From JAPPOI01 sp028818055 (lineage in GTDB: Bacteria > Pseudomonadota > Alphaproteobacteria > Rhodobacterales > Rhodobacteraceae), in contig OZ253954.1 of the NCBI GenBank assembly GCA_965267405.1, forward strand, positions 310,001 through 374,000: 64,000 bases of DNA. Direction: 5' to 3'. The notes below the pieces were generated by a model. It had not been told where the DNA came from. It did no database searches and saw nothing but the letters and a program-made list of their open reading frames with translations. A program made the position numbers and the translations under genes. Positions within the stretch are counted from its first letter, which is position 1; every line of letters starts with the position of its first letter. Positions 8,517 to 17,438 of the stretch are shown piece by piece.

Positions 8517-8529
8517 ACCATAGGGAGGA

Positions 8530-10263
8530 CTACTGGTTCCAGCGCGCGACCAGTTCGTCGTAGTTGACGGTCTGACCTTGCGGCTTTTCGTTTGCCAGTT
8601 TTGCCTTGGCGCCACCTTTGCCGAGCCATTCGGACGCATCCTTAGGTTCGTTCAGACGTGGACCACAGCCTCCATAGACGCCGGCGCCTTCGTCAGCCGC
8701 CTGCATACGAGCCATTGTCACGTCCATTTCTTCGGCAAGACGGTCCATGGCTTCCTGAGGCGTGAAAGCACCCGAGTTCACGTCACCAATCTGCTGCCAC
8801 CAAATCTGGGCCAGCTTCGGATAATCCGGAACGTTGATCCCGGTTGGGGACCATGCCACGCGATCAGGCGAGCGGTAAAACTCGACCAAACCGCCAAGCT
8901 TCGGTGCACGCTCGGTGAACGACTCGTGGTTGACGGAACTGTCGCGAATGAAGGTCAAACCAACATGGCTTTTCTTCACGTCCACAGTTTTCGATGTCAC
9001 GAACTGAGCATAGAGCCATGCAGCCTGTGCCCGGTCAGATGGTGTCGACTTGAGGAACGTCCACGAACCCACGTCCTGGTAGCCAACTTTCTGGCCTTCT
9101 TCCCAATATGGGCCGTGTGGGCTTGGCGCCATCCGCCACAGTGGGTTGCCATCGGCATCCACAGTGTTGTTGCCTTCCGACTGCGGCTTCACCATGTCGG
9201 CCGTAAACGCAGTGTACCAGAAGATCTGCTGGGCCACGTTGCCTTGGCTAAGAGCCGGCAGCGACTGGTAGAAGTCAAAGGAAGCAGCGCCCGGAGGAGC
9301 ATAGTTCCGCAGCCATTCATCCCATTTACGGATCGCATAAACAGCAGCAGGTCCGTTGGCTGCGCCACCACGTGAAACGCTGGCTCCGGCTGGGTTACAA
9401 GACCCGGCCTCCATGCGGATGCCCCATTCGTCAATCGGGATACCATTTGGTTCACCGACCGAACCGGCACCGGCCATTGACAACCAGGCGTCAGTCATAC
9501 GCCATCCAAGGTCAGGCGCACGCTTGCCGTAGTCCATGTGACCGTAGATTGCGACACCGTCGATTTCTTTGACGTCTTCCGAGAAGAACTCTGCGATGTC
9601 TTCGTAAGCTGACCAGTTGACCGGAACGCCAAGATCGTAGCCATACTTGGCTTTGAACGCGGATTTCAGGTCTTCCCGGTCGAACCAGTCTTTCCTGAAC
9701 CAGTACAGGTTCGCGAATTGCTGGTCTGGCAACTGGTACAGATTGCCATCCGGTCCGGTTGTGAATTGGATGCCCATGAAGTCATCCAGATCCAACGTCG
9801 GGCTGGTCGTCGCCGCCCAGTCACCCGACATCATCTCGGTCAGGTTATAGGCCAGTTGCAGGCGCGAGTGCGTGCCAATCAAGTCGCTGTCGTTGACGTA
9901 GCCATCGTACAGGTTCCGTTGTGTCTGCATCTGCGTTTGTACAGCCTGCACAACCTCGCCTTCGCCGAGAATCTGGTGATTGACCTTAATTCCGGTGATC
10001 TCTTCAAACGCTTTCGTCAGAACCTCCGACTCGTATCCGTGCGTCGGGATACCTTCGGACAGAACGTTGATTTCCATACCCGAATAAGGCGCAGCGGCGT
10101 CGATGAACCATTGCATCTCCGCCATTTGCTCGTCTTTCGACAGTGTCGACGGCTGGAATTCCTGATCAATCCATTTGCTGGCCGCTGCCTCATCGGCAAT
10201 AGCAGGCCCTGTCCCCGCGATGACGGCCATGACCGCTGTCGCGGAGAAAAGATACTTCCGCAT
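8530..10263 (-). CDS. glpV: Extracellular solute-binding protein of glycerol-type ABC importer
   Basis: A 577-residue periplasmic binding protein, first gene of the importer operon. ATG at 10261-10263 is chosen because GGAGGA lies 7 bases upstream; a start 15 bases earlier would swallow that site. The signal peptide ends near residue 23 (PAIA before DEAAA). The size is well above ordinary sugar-binding proteins (about 420) and fits the long GlpV class. An N-terminal helical part with SKDEQMAEMQWF precedes the family 1 fold (INVLSEGIPTHGYE). Glycerol is the inferred ligand; no glpD or glpK is in the window, so another polyol is possible. Confidence 0.78.
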   Translation of the reverse strand: MRKYLFSATAVMAVIAGTGPAIADEAAASKWIDQEFQPSTLSKDEQMAEMQWFIDAAAPYSGMEINVLSEGIPTHGYESEVLTKAFEEITGIKVNHQILGEGEVVQAVQTQMQTQRNLYDGYVNDSDLIGTHSRLQLAYNLTEMMSGDWAATTSPTLDLDDFMGIQFTTGPDGNLYQLPDQQFANLYWFRKDWFDREDLKSAFKAKYGYDLGVPVNWSAYEDIAEFFSEDVKEIDGVAIYGHMDYGKRAPDLGWRMTDAWLSMAGAGSVGEPNGIPIDEWGIRMEAGSCNPAGASVSRGGAANGPAAVYAIRKWDEWLRNYAPPGAASFDFYQSLPALSQGNVAQQIFWYTAFTADMVKPQSEGNNTVDADGNPLWRMAPSPHGPYWEEGQKVGYQDVGSWTFLKSTPSDRAQAAWLYAQFVTSKTVDVKKSHVGLTFIRDSSVNHESFTERAPKLGGLVEFYRSPDRVAWSPTGINVPDYPKLAQIWWQQIGDVNSGAFTPQEAMDRLAEEMDVTMARMQAADEGAGVYGGCGPRLNEPKDASEWLGKGGAKAKLANEKPQGQTVNYDELVARWNQ

Positions 10264-10339
10264 CTTGTCTCCTCCCAAATGTTATAGGTGTGCTGAAAGG
10301 ACCCAGCACTGCCCGCAGCTAACGACAGTAACAAGACGC

Positions 10340-10368
10340 TGTCAAACTAAATTCTTAGTAGAAAGAAT
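10340..10368 (-). promoter_or_regulatory. Putative promoter/operator of the ABC importer operon
   Basis: A perfect -35 hexamer TTGACA reads on the minus strand at 10345-10340, about 77 bases upstream of the binding-protein start. Directly upstream is an inverted repeat ATTCTT (10351-10356) / AAGAAT (10363-10368), a plausible operator. No convincing -10 hexamer is seen at the right spacing, so the promoter is tentative. Confidence 0.35.
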
Positions 10369-10513
10369 ACCCATCTGTTTTTATTCAAGATTTTGACCAT
10401 TTCAGCACCTGTTGGACCGCGAAATTTGGCGCGCGACAACGCTAGGCAACCTCCCCTCAGAGCAAATCATCAGCTAGTTTGAATCAACTATTGAACCTCT
10501 GAAGCGGCACTGC

Positions 10514-10693
10514 ATGGCCCTCTTCCAAGATGAAATGAAACTGGTGCCGACTGCCCCTGAAACTTGGTGTTCTGCACGGATTGCAGACACACTGCGCATA
10601 TTCTGGCGGCAGACTTTTGGCCCCGAGTGCGCTTCCGGATCTTATCGCTACGACCTTGCGGGCTGGTTGAATAGTCTGTCCGTAAACAGCTAA
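10514..10693 (+). CDS. Small open reading frame, unknown (59 aa)
   Basis: A 59-residue frame from ATG at 10514 to TAA at 10691-10693, ending 10 bases before the next gene. The product is soluble, with several Trp, Cys and Arg residues (WCSARIADTLRIFWRQ near the middle). No ribosome site precedes the ATG. It could be a real small gene, the remnant of a longer one, or chance. I do not recognise a family. Confidence 0.25.
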   Translation: MALFQDEMKLVPTAPETWCSARIADTLRIFWRQTFGPECASGSYRYDLAGWLNSLSVNS

Positions 10694-10703
10694 AGCTACG
10701 GAT

Positions 10704-11060
10704 ATGTCTTATCTCTATTCCCTGATCATTTTGGGCGTCATCTGCTTTCAGGTTGCTTTGATTTTCGGTGCCCCTTGGGGGCGTTACACGCAAGGCGGTC
10801 AGATCGAAGATGCGTTGCCACAAAAAGGGCGGATCATTGCGGGTGCCTCGATCGTAATTCTTGCAGCTCTTGCGTTGGCTATATTGTCTGCAGACGGGAA
10901 ATGGCCGCACTGGCCTGCATGGACGGGTTGGGTGGCTGTTGTCGTCAACGCAATAGTGACCGTGTTGAACTGGATCACACCTTCAGCAGTGGAACGCAAA
11001 CTTTGGGGACCGATCACCACAGTCATGCTGATTGTCGCTATTGCAGTCGTTTGGTGGTGA
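10704..11060 (+). CDS. Small integral membrane protein, unknown
   Basis: A 118-residue protein with four hydrophobic segments: residues 5-22, about 44-62, about 72-92 and 100-118, the last running to the C-terminus. Short loops carry PWGRYTQGG and SAVERKLWGP. The ribosome site is weak (CGGAT). It stands alone between the divergent importer operon and a convergent LysR gene. The composition is that of a real membrane protein, but I recognise no function. Confidence 0.7.
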   Translation: MSYLYSLIILGVICFQVALIFGAPWGRYTQGGQIEDALPQKGRIIAGASIVILAALALAILSADGKWPHWPAWTGWVAVVVNAIVTVLNWITPSAVERKLWGPITTVMLIVAIAVVWW

Positions 11061-11074
11061 CAGAAAGCGCGGTG

Positions 11075-11956
11075 CTATTGACCAATGAAATCCGCGCGTC
11101 GTTCCAAAAGAGAAGCGTATAGGTAGTCGACCAATAAGCGCGCGCGGCGCACCCGCCTCAGCCCCCCGTGCAAAAGTATCCAGGTTGACCGGCGCCTGTC
11201 CAGTTGTGTGCCGGGAACGCGCTGTAGCTCGGGAAAGACGCTTGGAGCCCAATTGGCAAGAAGGGTCATCCCTGCCCCGGCCCGCGCCAGATGAAGATGC
11301 ATCTCTGGATCAGCCACAGTGTGTCGAATACGGGCATTTGAGAATGGTGTGTCCGCGATCATTTTCTTTAGCTCAGGCGCCTCGCCATAACCGATCCAAT
11401 TAAGGCCCGTCCCCTTTGATCCTGCTTTTGGAAGTTCGGTATCGATATAACTGCGAGACGCAAAAACCCCGATTGAAAGCGGGAAAAGCTTTCGGCCAAC
11501 GGCATCTTCTTCGACTTCAAGGACGTGACGGATAGAGATGTCCGTTTCATCTTTTTCGATCGAGTCGATCATGTAAGACAACTTCAACTCAATCTCGATC
11601 TCTGGATACAGCGACGCAAAATCTGCCAGTACCGGGGCAAGAAGGTAGTGAGCAGTCAAAGGATCCGCAGAAAGACGAATGCGGCCTGAAGCCTCGCGAT
11701 CCAGCCCTTTAATGGCGTTGAACCCTTTCAAAAGCGCGGTTTCCGCCTCCAGTGCTTGTGGCAAAAACCGCCGACCGGCGGCCGTCAGTGTCAGACCACC
11801 CGCAGCCCTGCGGAACAACGTCGTTCCAAGTTGCGCCTCGAGCCCTTCGATCTGTCGACGCACGGTTGCATGGGTGCCATCCATCTGTTCGGCACCGGCA
11901 CGCAAGGACCCGGTTCGAGCCACTGCCAAAAAGGCGGGAAGTGATTTCCAATCCAT
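11075..11956 (-). CDS. LysR family transcriptional regulator
   Basis: A 293-residue LysR-type regulator. The winged helix-turn-helix spans about residues 3-60 (LPAFLAVARTGSLRAGAEQ, then THATVRRQIEGLEAQLGTTLF). The effector-binding domain follows from about 90. It is transcribed away from the oxidoreductase at 12055 across a 98-base gap, the classic layout in which a LysR protein controls its divergent neighbour. The inducer is unknown. Confidence 0.9.
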   Translation of the reverse strand: MDWKSLPAFLAVARTGSLRAGAEQMDGTHATVRRQIEGLEAQLGTTLFRRAAGGLTLTAAGRRFLPQALEAETALLKGFNAIKGLDREASGRIRLSADPLTAHYLLAPVLADFASLYPEIEIELKLSYMIDSIEKDETDISIRHVLEVEEDAVGRKLFPLSIGVFASRSYIDTELPKAGSKGTGLNWIGYGEAPELKKMIADTPFSNARIRHTVADPEMHLHLARAGAGMTLLANWAPSVFPELQRVPGTQLDRRRSTWILLHGGLRRVRRARLLVDYLYASLLERRADFIGQ

Positions 11957-12054
11957 CTAATGTAACGTTTTTGATCCACTATGGAGCTTTTTAGACAATT
12001 ATTGGAAAGAAATAAATCCACTATCTCGGCTGTCATTCGACAAAGGAGATCATT

Positions 12055-13035
12055 ATGGAAACCACATTGAATGCCTGGAACGTCCGGTCCTACGGCGGCC
12101 CAGAAGTCCTCGCCCCAGTCACTCGCCCCATACCGCAACCTGCGGAGAGTCAGGTTCTTATTCGTGTCCGTGCCTCGGCGGTATCCCGCGCTGACGGATT
12201 GATGCGTGCGGGGCAACCAAAATTTGCAAGGCTATTTCTTGGTCTGAAACGCCCGCGGGCCGGTTTGGCTGGCACCTGTTTTTCCGGTGACGTCGTTGCA
12301 GTTGGAGAAGCCGTTACCACCTACAAGGTTGGCGACGCCGTGTTCGGGGAAGCTGGGCTTCAGTTCGGAGCCAACGCGTCTCACATCTGCTTAGACGCCG
12401 AGGGAAGTCTATTATTGAAGCCGGAAGGTGTGACTTACGAAGAAGCTGCGACGCTTTTTGACGGAGCAATGACCTCGTGGCACTTCCTTACCCGTGTCGC
12501 CAACGTTCAAGCCGGTGATAAGGTATTGATCCTTGGAGGATCGGGCAGCTTAGGCACTGCCGCGATCCAATTTGCAAAGGCACTTGGCGCCAATGTCACG
12601 GCAAGCAGCAGTCAGCGGAATACAGCACTTCTAGCCAGTCTCGGGGCGGACCAAGTTGTTGATTATACAACGGACAATCCTCTTGAGCCCGGTTCAAACT
12701 TTGACGTTGTTTTTGATACACTTGGCGTTGCATCTTTCGGCGCTGCGAAACCGGCTTTGTCCGCCAACGGTGTCTACTTGTGCCCGGTTTTGAGCCTCAG
12801 GCTATTGCGTGACATGGTCGTTAGCCGTTGGTTCGGCACCCGAAGAGCAAAGTTCGCCGCTGCTGGCATGTTGAAACCGGCGCAGCACCGCGAACAGCTT
12901 TCGGAAGTCCTTGCACTGATAGCCTCAAACCAATTCGCGCCGGTTATGGACAGAACATATCCGTTTGCGGACTTGGTCGAAGCCCACCGCTATGTCGAAA
13001 CCGGGCGCAAACGCGGCAACGTCGTTGTCGTTTGA
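12055..13035 (+). CDS. NAD(P)-dependent medium-chain oxidoreductase (quinone reductase-like)
   Basis: A 326-residue medium-chain dehydrogenase/reductase. The GroES-like domain covers the first 110 or so residues; the Rossmann fold begins near 154 with GDKVLILGGSGSLG, and the cofactor-binding strand follows at ANVTASSS. It lacks the cysteine cluster of the structural zinc site, so it fits the zinc-free quinone oxidoreductase group. Start ATG is preceded by AAAGGAG with good spacing. It is divergent from, and probably controlled by, the LysR gene at 11075. The substrate is unknown. Confidence 0.87.
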   Translation: METTLNAWNVRSYGGPEVLAPVTRPIPQPAESQVLIRVRASAVSRADGLMRAGQPKFARLFLGLKRPRAGLAGTCFSGDVVAVGEAVTTYKVGDAVFGEAGLQFGANASHICLDAEGSLLLKPEGVTYEEAATLFDGAMTSWHFLTRVANVQAGDKVLILGGSGSLGTAAIQFAKALGANVTASSSQRNTALLASLGADQVVDYTTDNPLEPGSNFDVVFDTLGVASFGAAKPALSANGVYLCPVLSLRLLRDMVVSRWFGTRRAKFAAAGMLKPAQHREQLSEVLALIASNQFAPVMDRTYPFADLVEAHRYVETGRKRGNVVVV

Positions 13036-13541
13036 TGCCATTGTGATGGGTACCGGATGCTAACGTGCTTTCTATCACTTGAAACCAAATACGATTCATT
13101 TGGGCCGCCTCTCACACCGGATACTCGGACGTATAGCCGGCGGCCCAAACGCGCCTCAAAACATACCTAAGACAGGGTGTCTTTCCCGGCACGGATCCTG
13201 ATTAATGTATTGAGTTAACAAGTGAAAAAGTCGTAGCGACATGAAATACCTACTTCAGAAAGCACATGCGGGTCGGCCTAATGCGCTGAAACACCGCGCA
13301 TCGCGGCCCGAAACCAAAAACAGCTCTCCGTTTGAACCGATCGTGCTTGAGCTCGATCGACTGACAAGCGACCCTCGATTCATTTCGATCTCTTCCCCAA
13401 AATCTAAATTGAGCAACTCGAACCACTCACCATTCGAGGATCCCCAAACGGCTTCGCCTGTCTCGTGAAGTAACCAAGATCCGCGACGACCAGCCCTCAC
13501 CGTCATGCGATTGAGCACACACAATCCAACATGCGGATCCA

Positions 13542-13561
13542 TTTGACCGCTCACGGTCAAA
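13542..13561. repeat. Perfect hairpin TTTGACCG / CGGTCAAA
   Basis: Eight-bp arms with a CTCA loop, immediately next to the stronger hairpin at 13561-13596. It lacks a U-run in either useful orientation, so it may be an operator or a structural part of a transcript. Confidence 0.5.
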
Positions 13562-13596
13562 AAAATGCCCTTCCAATTTTCTGGAAGGGCATTTTT
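13561..13596 (-). terminator. Strong rho-independent terminator of manC
   Basis: A perfect 15-bp stem, AAAAATGCCCTTCCA (13561-13575) with its complement at 13582-13596, and a 6-base loop. On the minus strand it is followed by a continuous T-run, about 54 bases past the manC stop. The T-rich arm on the plus side means it can work in both directions. Confidence 0.9.
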
Positions 13597-13610
13597 CTTG
13601 GAATTCGATT

Positions 13611-13643
13611 GGGCCAATACCTTACATTGGCCCGGTCTTTTTT
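13611..13643 (+). terminator. Plus-strand hairpin with U-run
   Basis: GGGCCAAT (13611-13618) pairs with ATTGGCCC (13626-13633); six T residues follow at 13638-13643 after a 4-base gap. In this orientation it faces away from manC and would stop rightward transcription coming from the gene-poor stretch. Confidence 0.55.
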
Positions 13644-13649
13644 ACGGCC

Positions 13650-15074
13650 TTACGCCCGTTCGTAGATGTCTTCGTAACGAACGATATCGTCTTCACCCAA
13701 ATAAGCGCCGGTTTGTACTTCAATCAACTGAAGCGGCACCTTGCCGTGGTTGGCCAGCCTGTGCGTCTCACCCAGAGGAATGTAAACAGACTGGTTTTCA
13801 GAAACGAGCTGTTCGGTTTTCCCGATAACCACCGACGCCGTACCTTCGACAACGACCCAATGCTCGGACCTGTGCACGTGGCTTTGCAATGAGAGCTGCC
13901 CGCCCGGTTTGACGACGATAGATTTTACTTGGAACCGGTCGCCCAGTGACAGCGTTTCGTAGTGACCCCAAGGGCGTTCGCACCTGGGGAAGTCTTCGGC
14001 TTGTCTGCGGCCCTCTTCTTTCAGGATCGGGACCACTTGCGACACGGATTGGCTTGCATCCAGATCGGTCACAATGACGGCGTCGCGCGTCGCAACAGCA
14101 GCGATATTGCGCAAGCCAATGCCAACTAATTCCATTTGGTCATCTTGAGAGAACAACAAGCTATCTTCGCAATCGAACGCATGGCACGACCCGCGCGAGG
14201 CGACACCAGATTCGTCTTTTTCGCTTTCATTCCATAGGCTTTTCCACGACCCAAGGTCCGACCAGTTGGCAGACATCGGGACCACCCTGCCTTGGGTTTT
14301 TTCCATGACTGCAACATCGAATGCCTCGGATGGCGCACGGGTAAAGTCGGAACCAAGACGCACAAAATCCATGTCATTCTTGGCATTGCGAACCGCAGCA
14401 CGTACCGCCCCGCGCACATCGGGTGCGTGTTTTCCAAACATGGTGCGGAACGTCTCGACGGCTCCGAGGAAAATGCCGGCATTCCAGAGAAAGTGCCCAC
14501 TTTCGTACATCTTCTCAGCAGTCTCGGCGTCGGGTTTCTCGACGAAACGCAAGAATGTCTGGGCAGAGTCCGTGACAGTTTTTCGAGGGTCGAGTTCGAT
14601 ATAGCCGTAGCCGGTTTCAGCGCGCGTCGGGACAACGCCGAAAGTAACGATGTCACCTTCGCGGGCTGCATCCGCGCCCCGCGCAATTGCGCCCGCAAAC
14701 TCGAGGTTGTTTCCGACTGTGTGGTCAGACGGCGCGACCAGCATCAGCGCTTTTGGGTCTTCCTTCGCCAAAACCTCGGCCGCCGCACATATGGCGGCCG
14801 CCGTGTTTCGCGCTTCAGGCTCGATCAGAACAGTTCGATGGCTGCACCCAATTTCCTCAGCTTGAGCCGACACCGTGAAACGATGTTCTTCGCTTGTGAC
14901 TAAAATGGGCGCGCCACATCCGGCGTCCTCGAGGCGGCGAAGTGTATCTTGAAGAAGCGTTTCATCTCCATTCAGGCGCGCAAATTGCTTTGGCATGGAT
15001 TTCCGGCTTGCTGGCCAAAGTCGTGTGCCGCTGCCGCCGCAAAGTACAACTGGGCGAATTGGGGTATGAGACAT
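13650..15074 (-). CDS. manC: Mannose-1-phosphate guanylyltransferase / mannose-6-phosphate isomerase
   Basis: A 474-residue bifunctional type II enzyme that makes GDP-mannose for polysaccharide synthesis. The nucleotidyltransferase signature CGGSGTRLWPaSR...PKQF is at residues 12-31, and the C-terminal cupin isomerase domain shows RPWGHYE and PGGQLSLQSHVHRSEHW. It is the last gene of the leftward polysaccharide locus, just after the flippase gene, and ends in a strong terminator. An AAGGA ribosome site sits inside a copy of the AAAGGATA motif. It implies that the locus product contains mannose or a GDP-mannose-derived sugar. Confidence 0.93.
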   Translation of the reverse strand: MSHTPIRPVVLCGGSGTRLWPASRKSMPKQFARLNGDETLLQDTLRRLEDAGCGAPILVTSEEHRFTVSAQAEEIGCSHRTVLIEPEARNTAAAICAAAEVLAKEDPKALMLVAPSDHTVGNNLEFAGAIARGADAAREGDIVTFGVVPTRAETGYGYIELDPRKTVTDSAQTFLRFVEKPDAETAEKMYESGHFLWNAGIFLGAVETFRTMFGKHAPDVRGAVRAAVRNAKNDMDFVRLGSDFTRAPSEAFDVAVMEKTQGRVVPMSANWSDLGSWKSLWNESEKDESGVASRGSCHAFDCEDSLLFSQDDQMELVGIGLRNIAAVATRDAVIVTDLDASQSVSQVVPILKEEGRRQAEDFPRCERPWGHYETLSLGDRFQVKSIVVKPGGQLSLQSHVHRSEHWVVVEGTASVVIGKTEQLVSENQSVYIPLGETHRLANHGKVPLQLIEVQTGAYLGEDDIVRYEDIYERA

Positions 15075-15096
15075 GGGGTATCCTTTCGGTGACTTG

Positions 15097-16386
15097 TTAC
15101 TTGGTGGAATAGAGACTGGCGCTCAGAGAATTCCTTGGGAAAACCCGGAACACGAGTGTTACAGCGATGAAGGCTTGGCAAACGGCTTTGATCGCAACCA
15201 ATTCTGCGAAACCGCTGGGATCAGACAGTGCCATGAAGGCGAACTGCACGGCCACACCTGTTGCGATCAACGCGATGCCGAGATTGTCTCGAACGGCGAT
15301 CATGACGGTCACAACCAGATAGTTGAAGGTGAAGAAAATGGCTGCAATGACAGTAATGTGCAGCACTGTCGCGGCTGGCAGGTATGCAGACCCGACCAGG
15401 ATCTTAATCAACACTTCGGGTGCAACAAGAGCAGCAGACAGTGCAACCACACTGGCCGCGGCGAAAATGATGAACACCGGAAGAGCGGCCATCAGAATGT
15501 TGTCGCCTGCCTGAGCGGCCTTGACCACACGCGGCAAAAGCACTCCTGCCAAGGCAAAACACGCGAAAAACTGAATTCTCTGGAACAAGGAAAGTGCGCC
15601 TACAAAGCCTACTTCGCTGTCAGAGAACAGCGCTTTCGCGATGAAAATGTCACCGTCCAGCGCAATCACTTGGGTCAGTTGAAGGATCGCAAATGGTATG
15701 GCCGCGAGGCCCAGGATTTTCGAGTATCCTTCGATTTTTGTGCCAGACTCAGATACTGGCAGAAGATCGTAAAGCACTGCCCAACCGGCAAAGATCGACA
15801 GACTTATCGCAATCACCACGCCTTCGATACCGAAGCCGAGGGCCCAGGCGATCAAAGCGCCAACCAGTCTTACCGCCATCTCGACGTTTGCAGACAAGAC
15901 GATGCGGCCAGTTTTCATGTCGCCAAAGGCAACTCCACGCAACACACTGAGCGAAGCTCCGAACGGCATAGAAATGAGTAATAGAGCCAAAAGATGAGGC
16001 TCTGTTGGCGAAAGCCGCGCACCAACCGTCCCGTCGAGCATAAAGCTCGCCGTGAGTGATGACCCGAGGATACAAACCCCGAGGAAAAGGAGACGGTTGA
16101 TGCGCGACAACGCTTGCTCGACGGCCGGTCGCTCTTCTTGATTGCAGGATGCAACCATTTGGCTGACAGCCATTTGGATGGCTCCCGTTATGCCGAGCAA
16201 AGCAAGCTTGATCGTCAACAGCAGCGCGAGCGTTCCAAATAGCTCTGGGCCCATCAGGCGGCTGAAGATCATGTTGAAAGCGAGGTTTCCGACGTTCACC
16301 AAATTTGACGACAGGAAAACAACGACCGCTGGCGCCGTCGCCATTGCAATCATCCCTCGAACGCCAAATGTGGAAACGCTAGCCAT
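15097..16386 (-). CDS. Polysaccharide flippase, Wzx/MATE-like
   Basis: A 429-residue multi-membrane protein with about 12 hydrophobic segments. ATG at 16384-16386 is chosen because it lies 5 bases after the GT2 stop; longer versions add a charged, non-conserved tail. The N-terminal region (MIAMATAPAVVVFLSSNLVNVGNLAFNMIFSRLMGPELFGTL in outline) has the polysaccharide biosynthesis protein pattern with FSRLMGPELFG. It would flip lipid-linked sugar units or move polymer across the inner membrane. Its neighbours (GT2, GT4, ManC) support an export role. Confidence 0.85.
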   Translation of the reverse strand: MASVSTFGVRGMIAMATAPAVVVFLSSNLVNVGNLAFNMIFSRLMGPELFGTLALLLTIKLALLGITGAIQMAVSQMVASCNQEERPAVEQALSRINRLLFLGVCILGSSLTASFMLDGTVGARLSPTEPHLLALLLISMPFGASLSVLRGVAFGDMKTGRIVLSANVEMAVRLVGALIAWALGFGIEGVVIAISLSIFAGWAVLYDLLPVSESGTKIEGYSKILGLAAIPFAILQLTQVIALDGDIFIAKALFSDSEVGFVGALSLFQRIQFFACFALAGVLLPRVVKAAQAGDNILMAALPVFIIFAAASVVALSAALVAPEVLIKILVGSAYLPAATVLHITVIAAIFFTFNYLVVTVMIAVRDNLGIALIATGVAVQFAFMALSDPSGFAELVAIKAVCQAFIAVTLVFRVFPRNSLSASLYSTK

Positions 16387-16390
16387 CGGA

Positions 16391-17269
16391 TCAGGCCGCC
16401 TTAGCTTCAGTAGAAGCCGTCGCCGGCAGGATATGTGCCTCAGCTGAATTTGCTGTTTCAGCTTTCGCAAGAGACAGCCCAAATCGCATTTCGCAAATCA
16501 GGAAAAGCATCCTGATTCCACTTTTCAAAATGGCAGTAGCAGACACCTTTGATCCGGCAATTTCGGTCCATTCGGACAAGGGTTGTTCGTAGAACGCGAA
16601 ACGTTTGTCGTTCATTTGCATGGACAGCCGGGCGAATAGTTCCACATCGAATAGCCAGCCAGCGGTGAAAGGGTTGGTGATGGCATTTCTAAGCAGCGGA
16701 GAATTACGCATAAGCTTTGCGCCACACTGTGTATCACCTATCGGCAGCCGCACCGCCTGCCGCGCCAAGGTCGCGCAGATTTTCGAAACCATGCGACGGC
16801 CAATCGTGCGCTCGATCCGATGACCAAGCATGATCCGACGCGCTCCGAATATGACTTGGGTTTCCACGAACTTATTCAAGATGCGCGAGAACTCATCGAT
16901 AGCGTCCAAAGGCGTTGCCAAGTCGGCATCCCAATAGCCGATGAAAGCGGCATCCATTTGTGTGGCCGCAATCAGACCCTGTCGAACAGCTTCGGCCTTG
17001 CCCGAATTCTGCGCAAGGTCGACAACTGTAATCCGCGCTGGGTTCGCATCGCGAAGGGCACACAGCACGTCCAAAGTTGCATCTTTGCTTCCGTCGTTCA
17101 CGAACACAAAATCGGTTGCTGGTGATGCCGCTAGGAAGTCGAGAAACGCCGACTGATCGAGACGTTTGGCTTCGTTGTAGCAAGGCACAACAATCATTGT
17201 ACGGGACGACGAACCACGTGGCCCTTTGAAGGCTGTGACAGTGTTCGTCGCGGCTAAATTCTGGGTCAT
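16391..17269 (-). CDS. Glycosyltransferase family 2 (dolichyl-phosphate glucosyltransferase-like)
   Basis: A 292-residue GT2 enzyme. ATG at 17267-17269 is preferred over an upstream TTG because AAAGGTG lies 7-8 bases before it. The GT-A fold is clear: VVPCYNEAKRL, FVNDGSKDAT, NSGKAEAVRQG, and the metal-binding YWDADLATP. The later block with GARR...RTIGRR and DTQCGAKL resembles ALG5/DPM1-like enzymes that charge polyprenyl phosphate. It probably makes a lipid-linked sugar, perhaps the donor for the large GT-C-like protein in the same locus; that link is inference. Confidence 0.88.
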   Translation of the reverse strand: MTQNLAATNTVTAFKGPRGSSSRTMIVVPCYNEAKRLDQSAFLDFLAASPATDFVFVNDGSKDATLDVLCALRDANPARITVVDLAQNSGKAEAVRQGLIAATQMDAAFIGYWDADLATPLDAIDEFSRILNKFVETQVIFGARRIMLGHRIERTIGRRMVSKICATLARQAVRLPIGDTQCGAKLMRNSPLLRNAITNPFTAGWLFDVELFARLSMQMNDKRFAFYEQPLSEWTEIAGSKVSATAILKSGIRMLFLICEMRFGLSLAKAETANSAEAHILPATASTEAKAA

Positions 17270-17398
17270 GACAGCACCTTTCAAATCGTTGAAAGTGTGA
17301 TGCCAGACCCGTTAAATAAAGTCGCCGTAGCGATAGAATAGTTATAAATATCAGATGTATAGACGGGCATCTAAGGATCAGTCGTCTGCCCCAAAAGC

Positions 17399-17430
17399 AG
17401 AAGCGGCTATCCTTTCGAACAGCCGCTTCT
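17399..17430 (-). terminator. Stem-loop after the GT4 gene
   Basis: AGAAGCGGCT (17399-17408) pairs with AGCCGCTTCT (17421-17430) across 12 bases, just past the GT4 stop at 17439. On the minus strand CTTTTGGGG follows, a poor U-run. The loop holds a TATCCTTT motif. Confidence 0.55.
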
Positions 17431-17438
17431 TATCGTCG

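Larger units (their letters stand above)
13036..13649. other. 614-base region without a confident gene
   Basis: Two overlapping frames exist: 75 residues on plus (13241-13468) and 120 on minus (13255-13617). Neither has a good ribosome site; the plus product is rich in Ser and Pro, and the minus one begins inside a terminator. A plus-strand terminator-like hairpin at 13611-13643 suggests that a transcript, perhaps a small RNA or the 75-residue frame, runs rightwards through here. An 11-bp inverted repeat TTTGGGCCGCC (13099-13109) / GGCGGCCCAAA (13139-13149) may end the oxidoreductase transcript. Confidence 0.5.

Noticed and set aside
13255..13617. 120-residue minus-strand frame in the gene-poor stretch
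   Set aside because: It starts inside the strong manC terminator and has no ribosome site. A shorter version from 13503 cannot be excluded, but nothing supports it.
15073..15981. 302-residue plus-strand frame over the flippase gene
   Set aside because: Rich in Gln, His, Asp and Arg with no hydrophobic core; antisense shadow of a membrane-protein gene.
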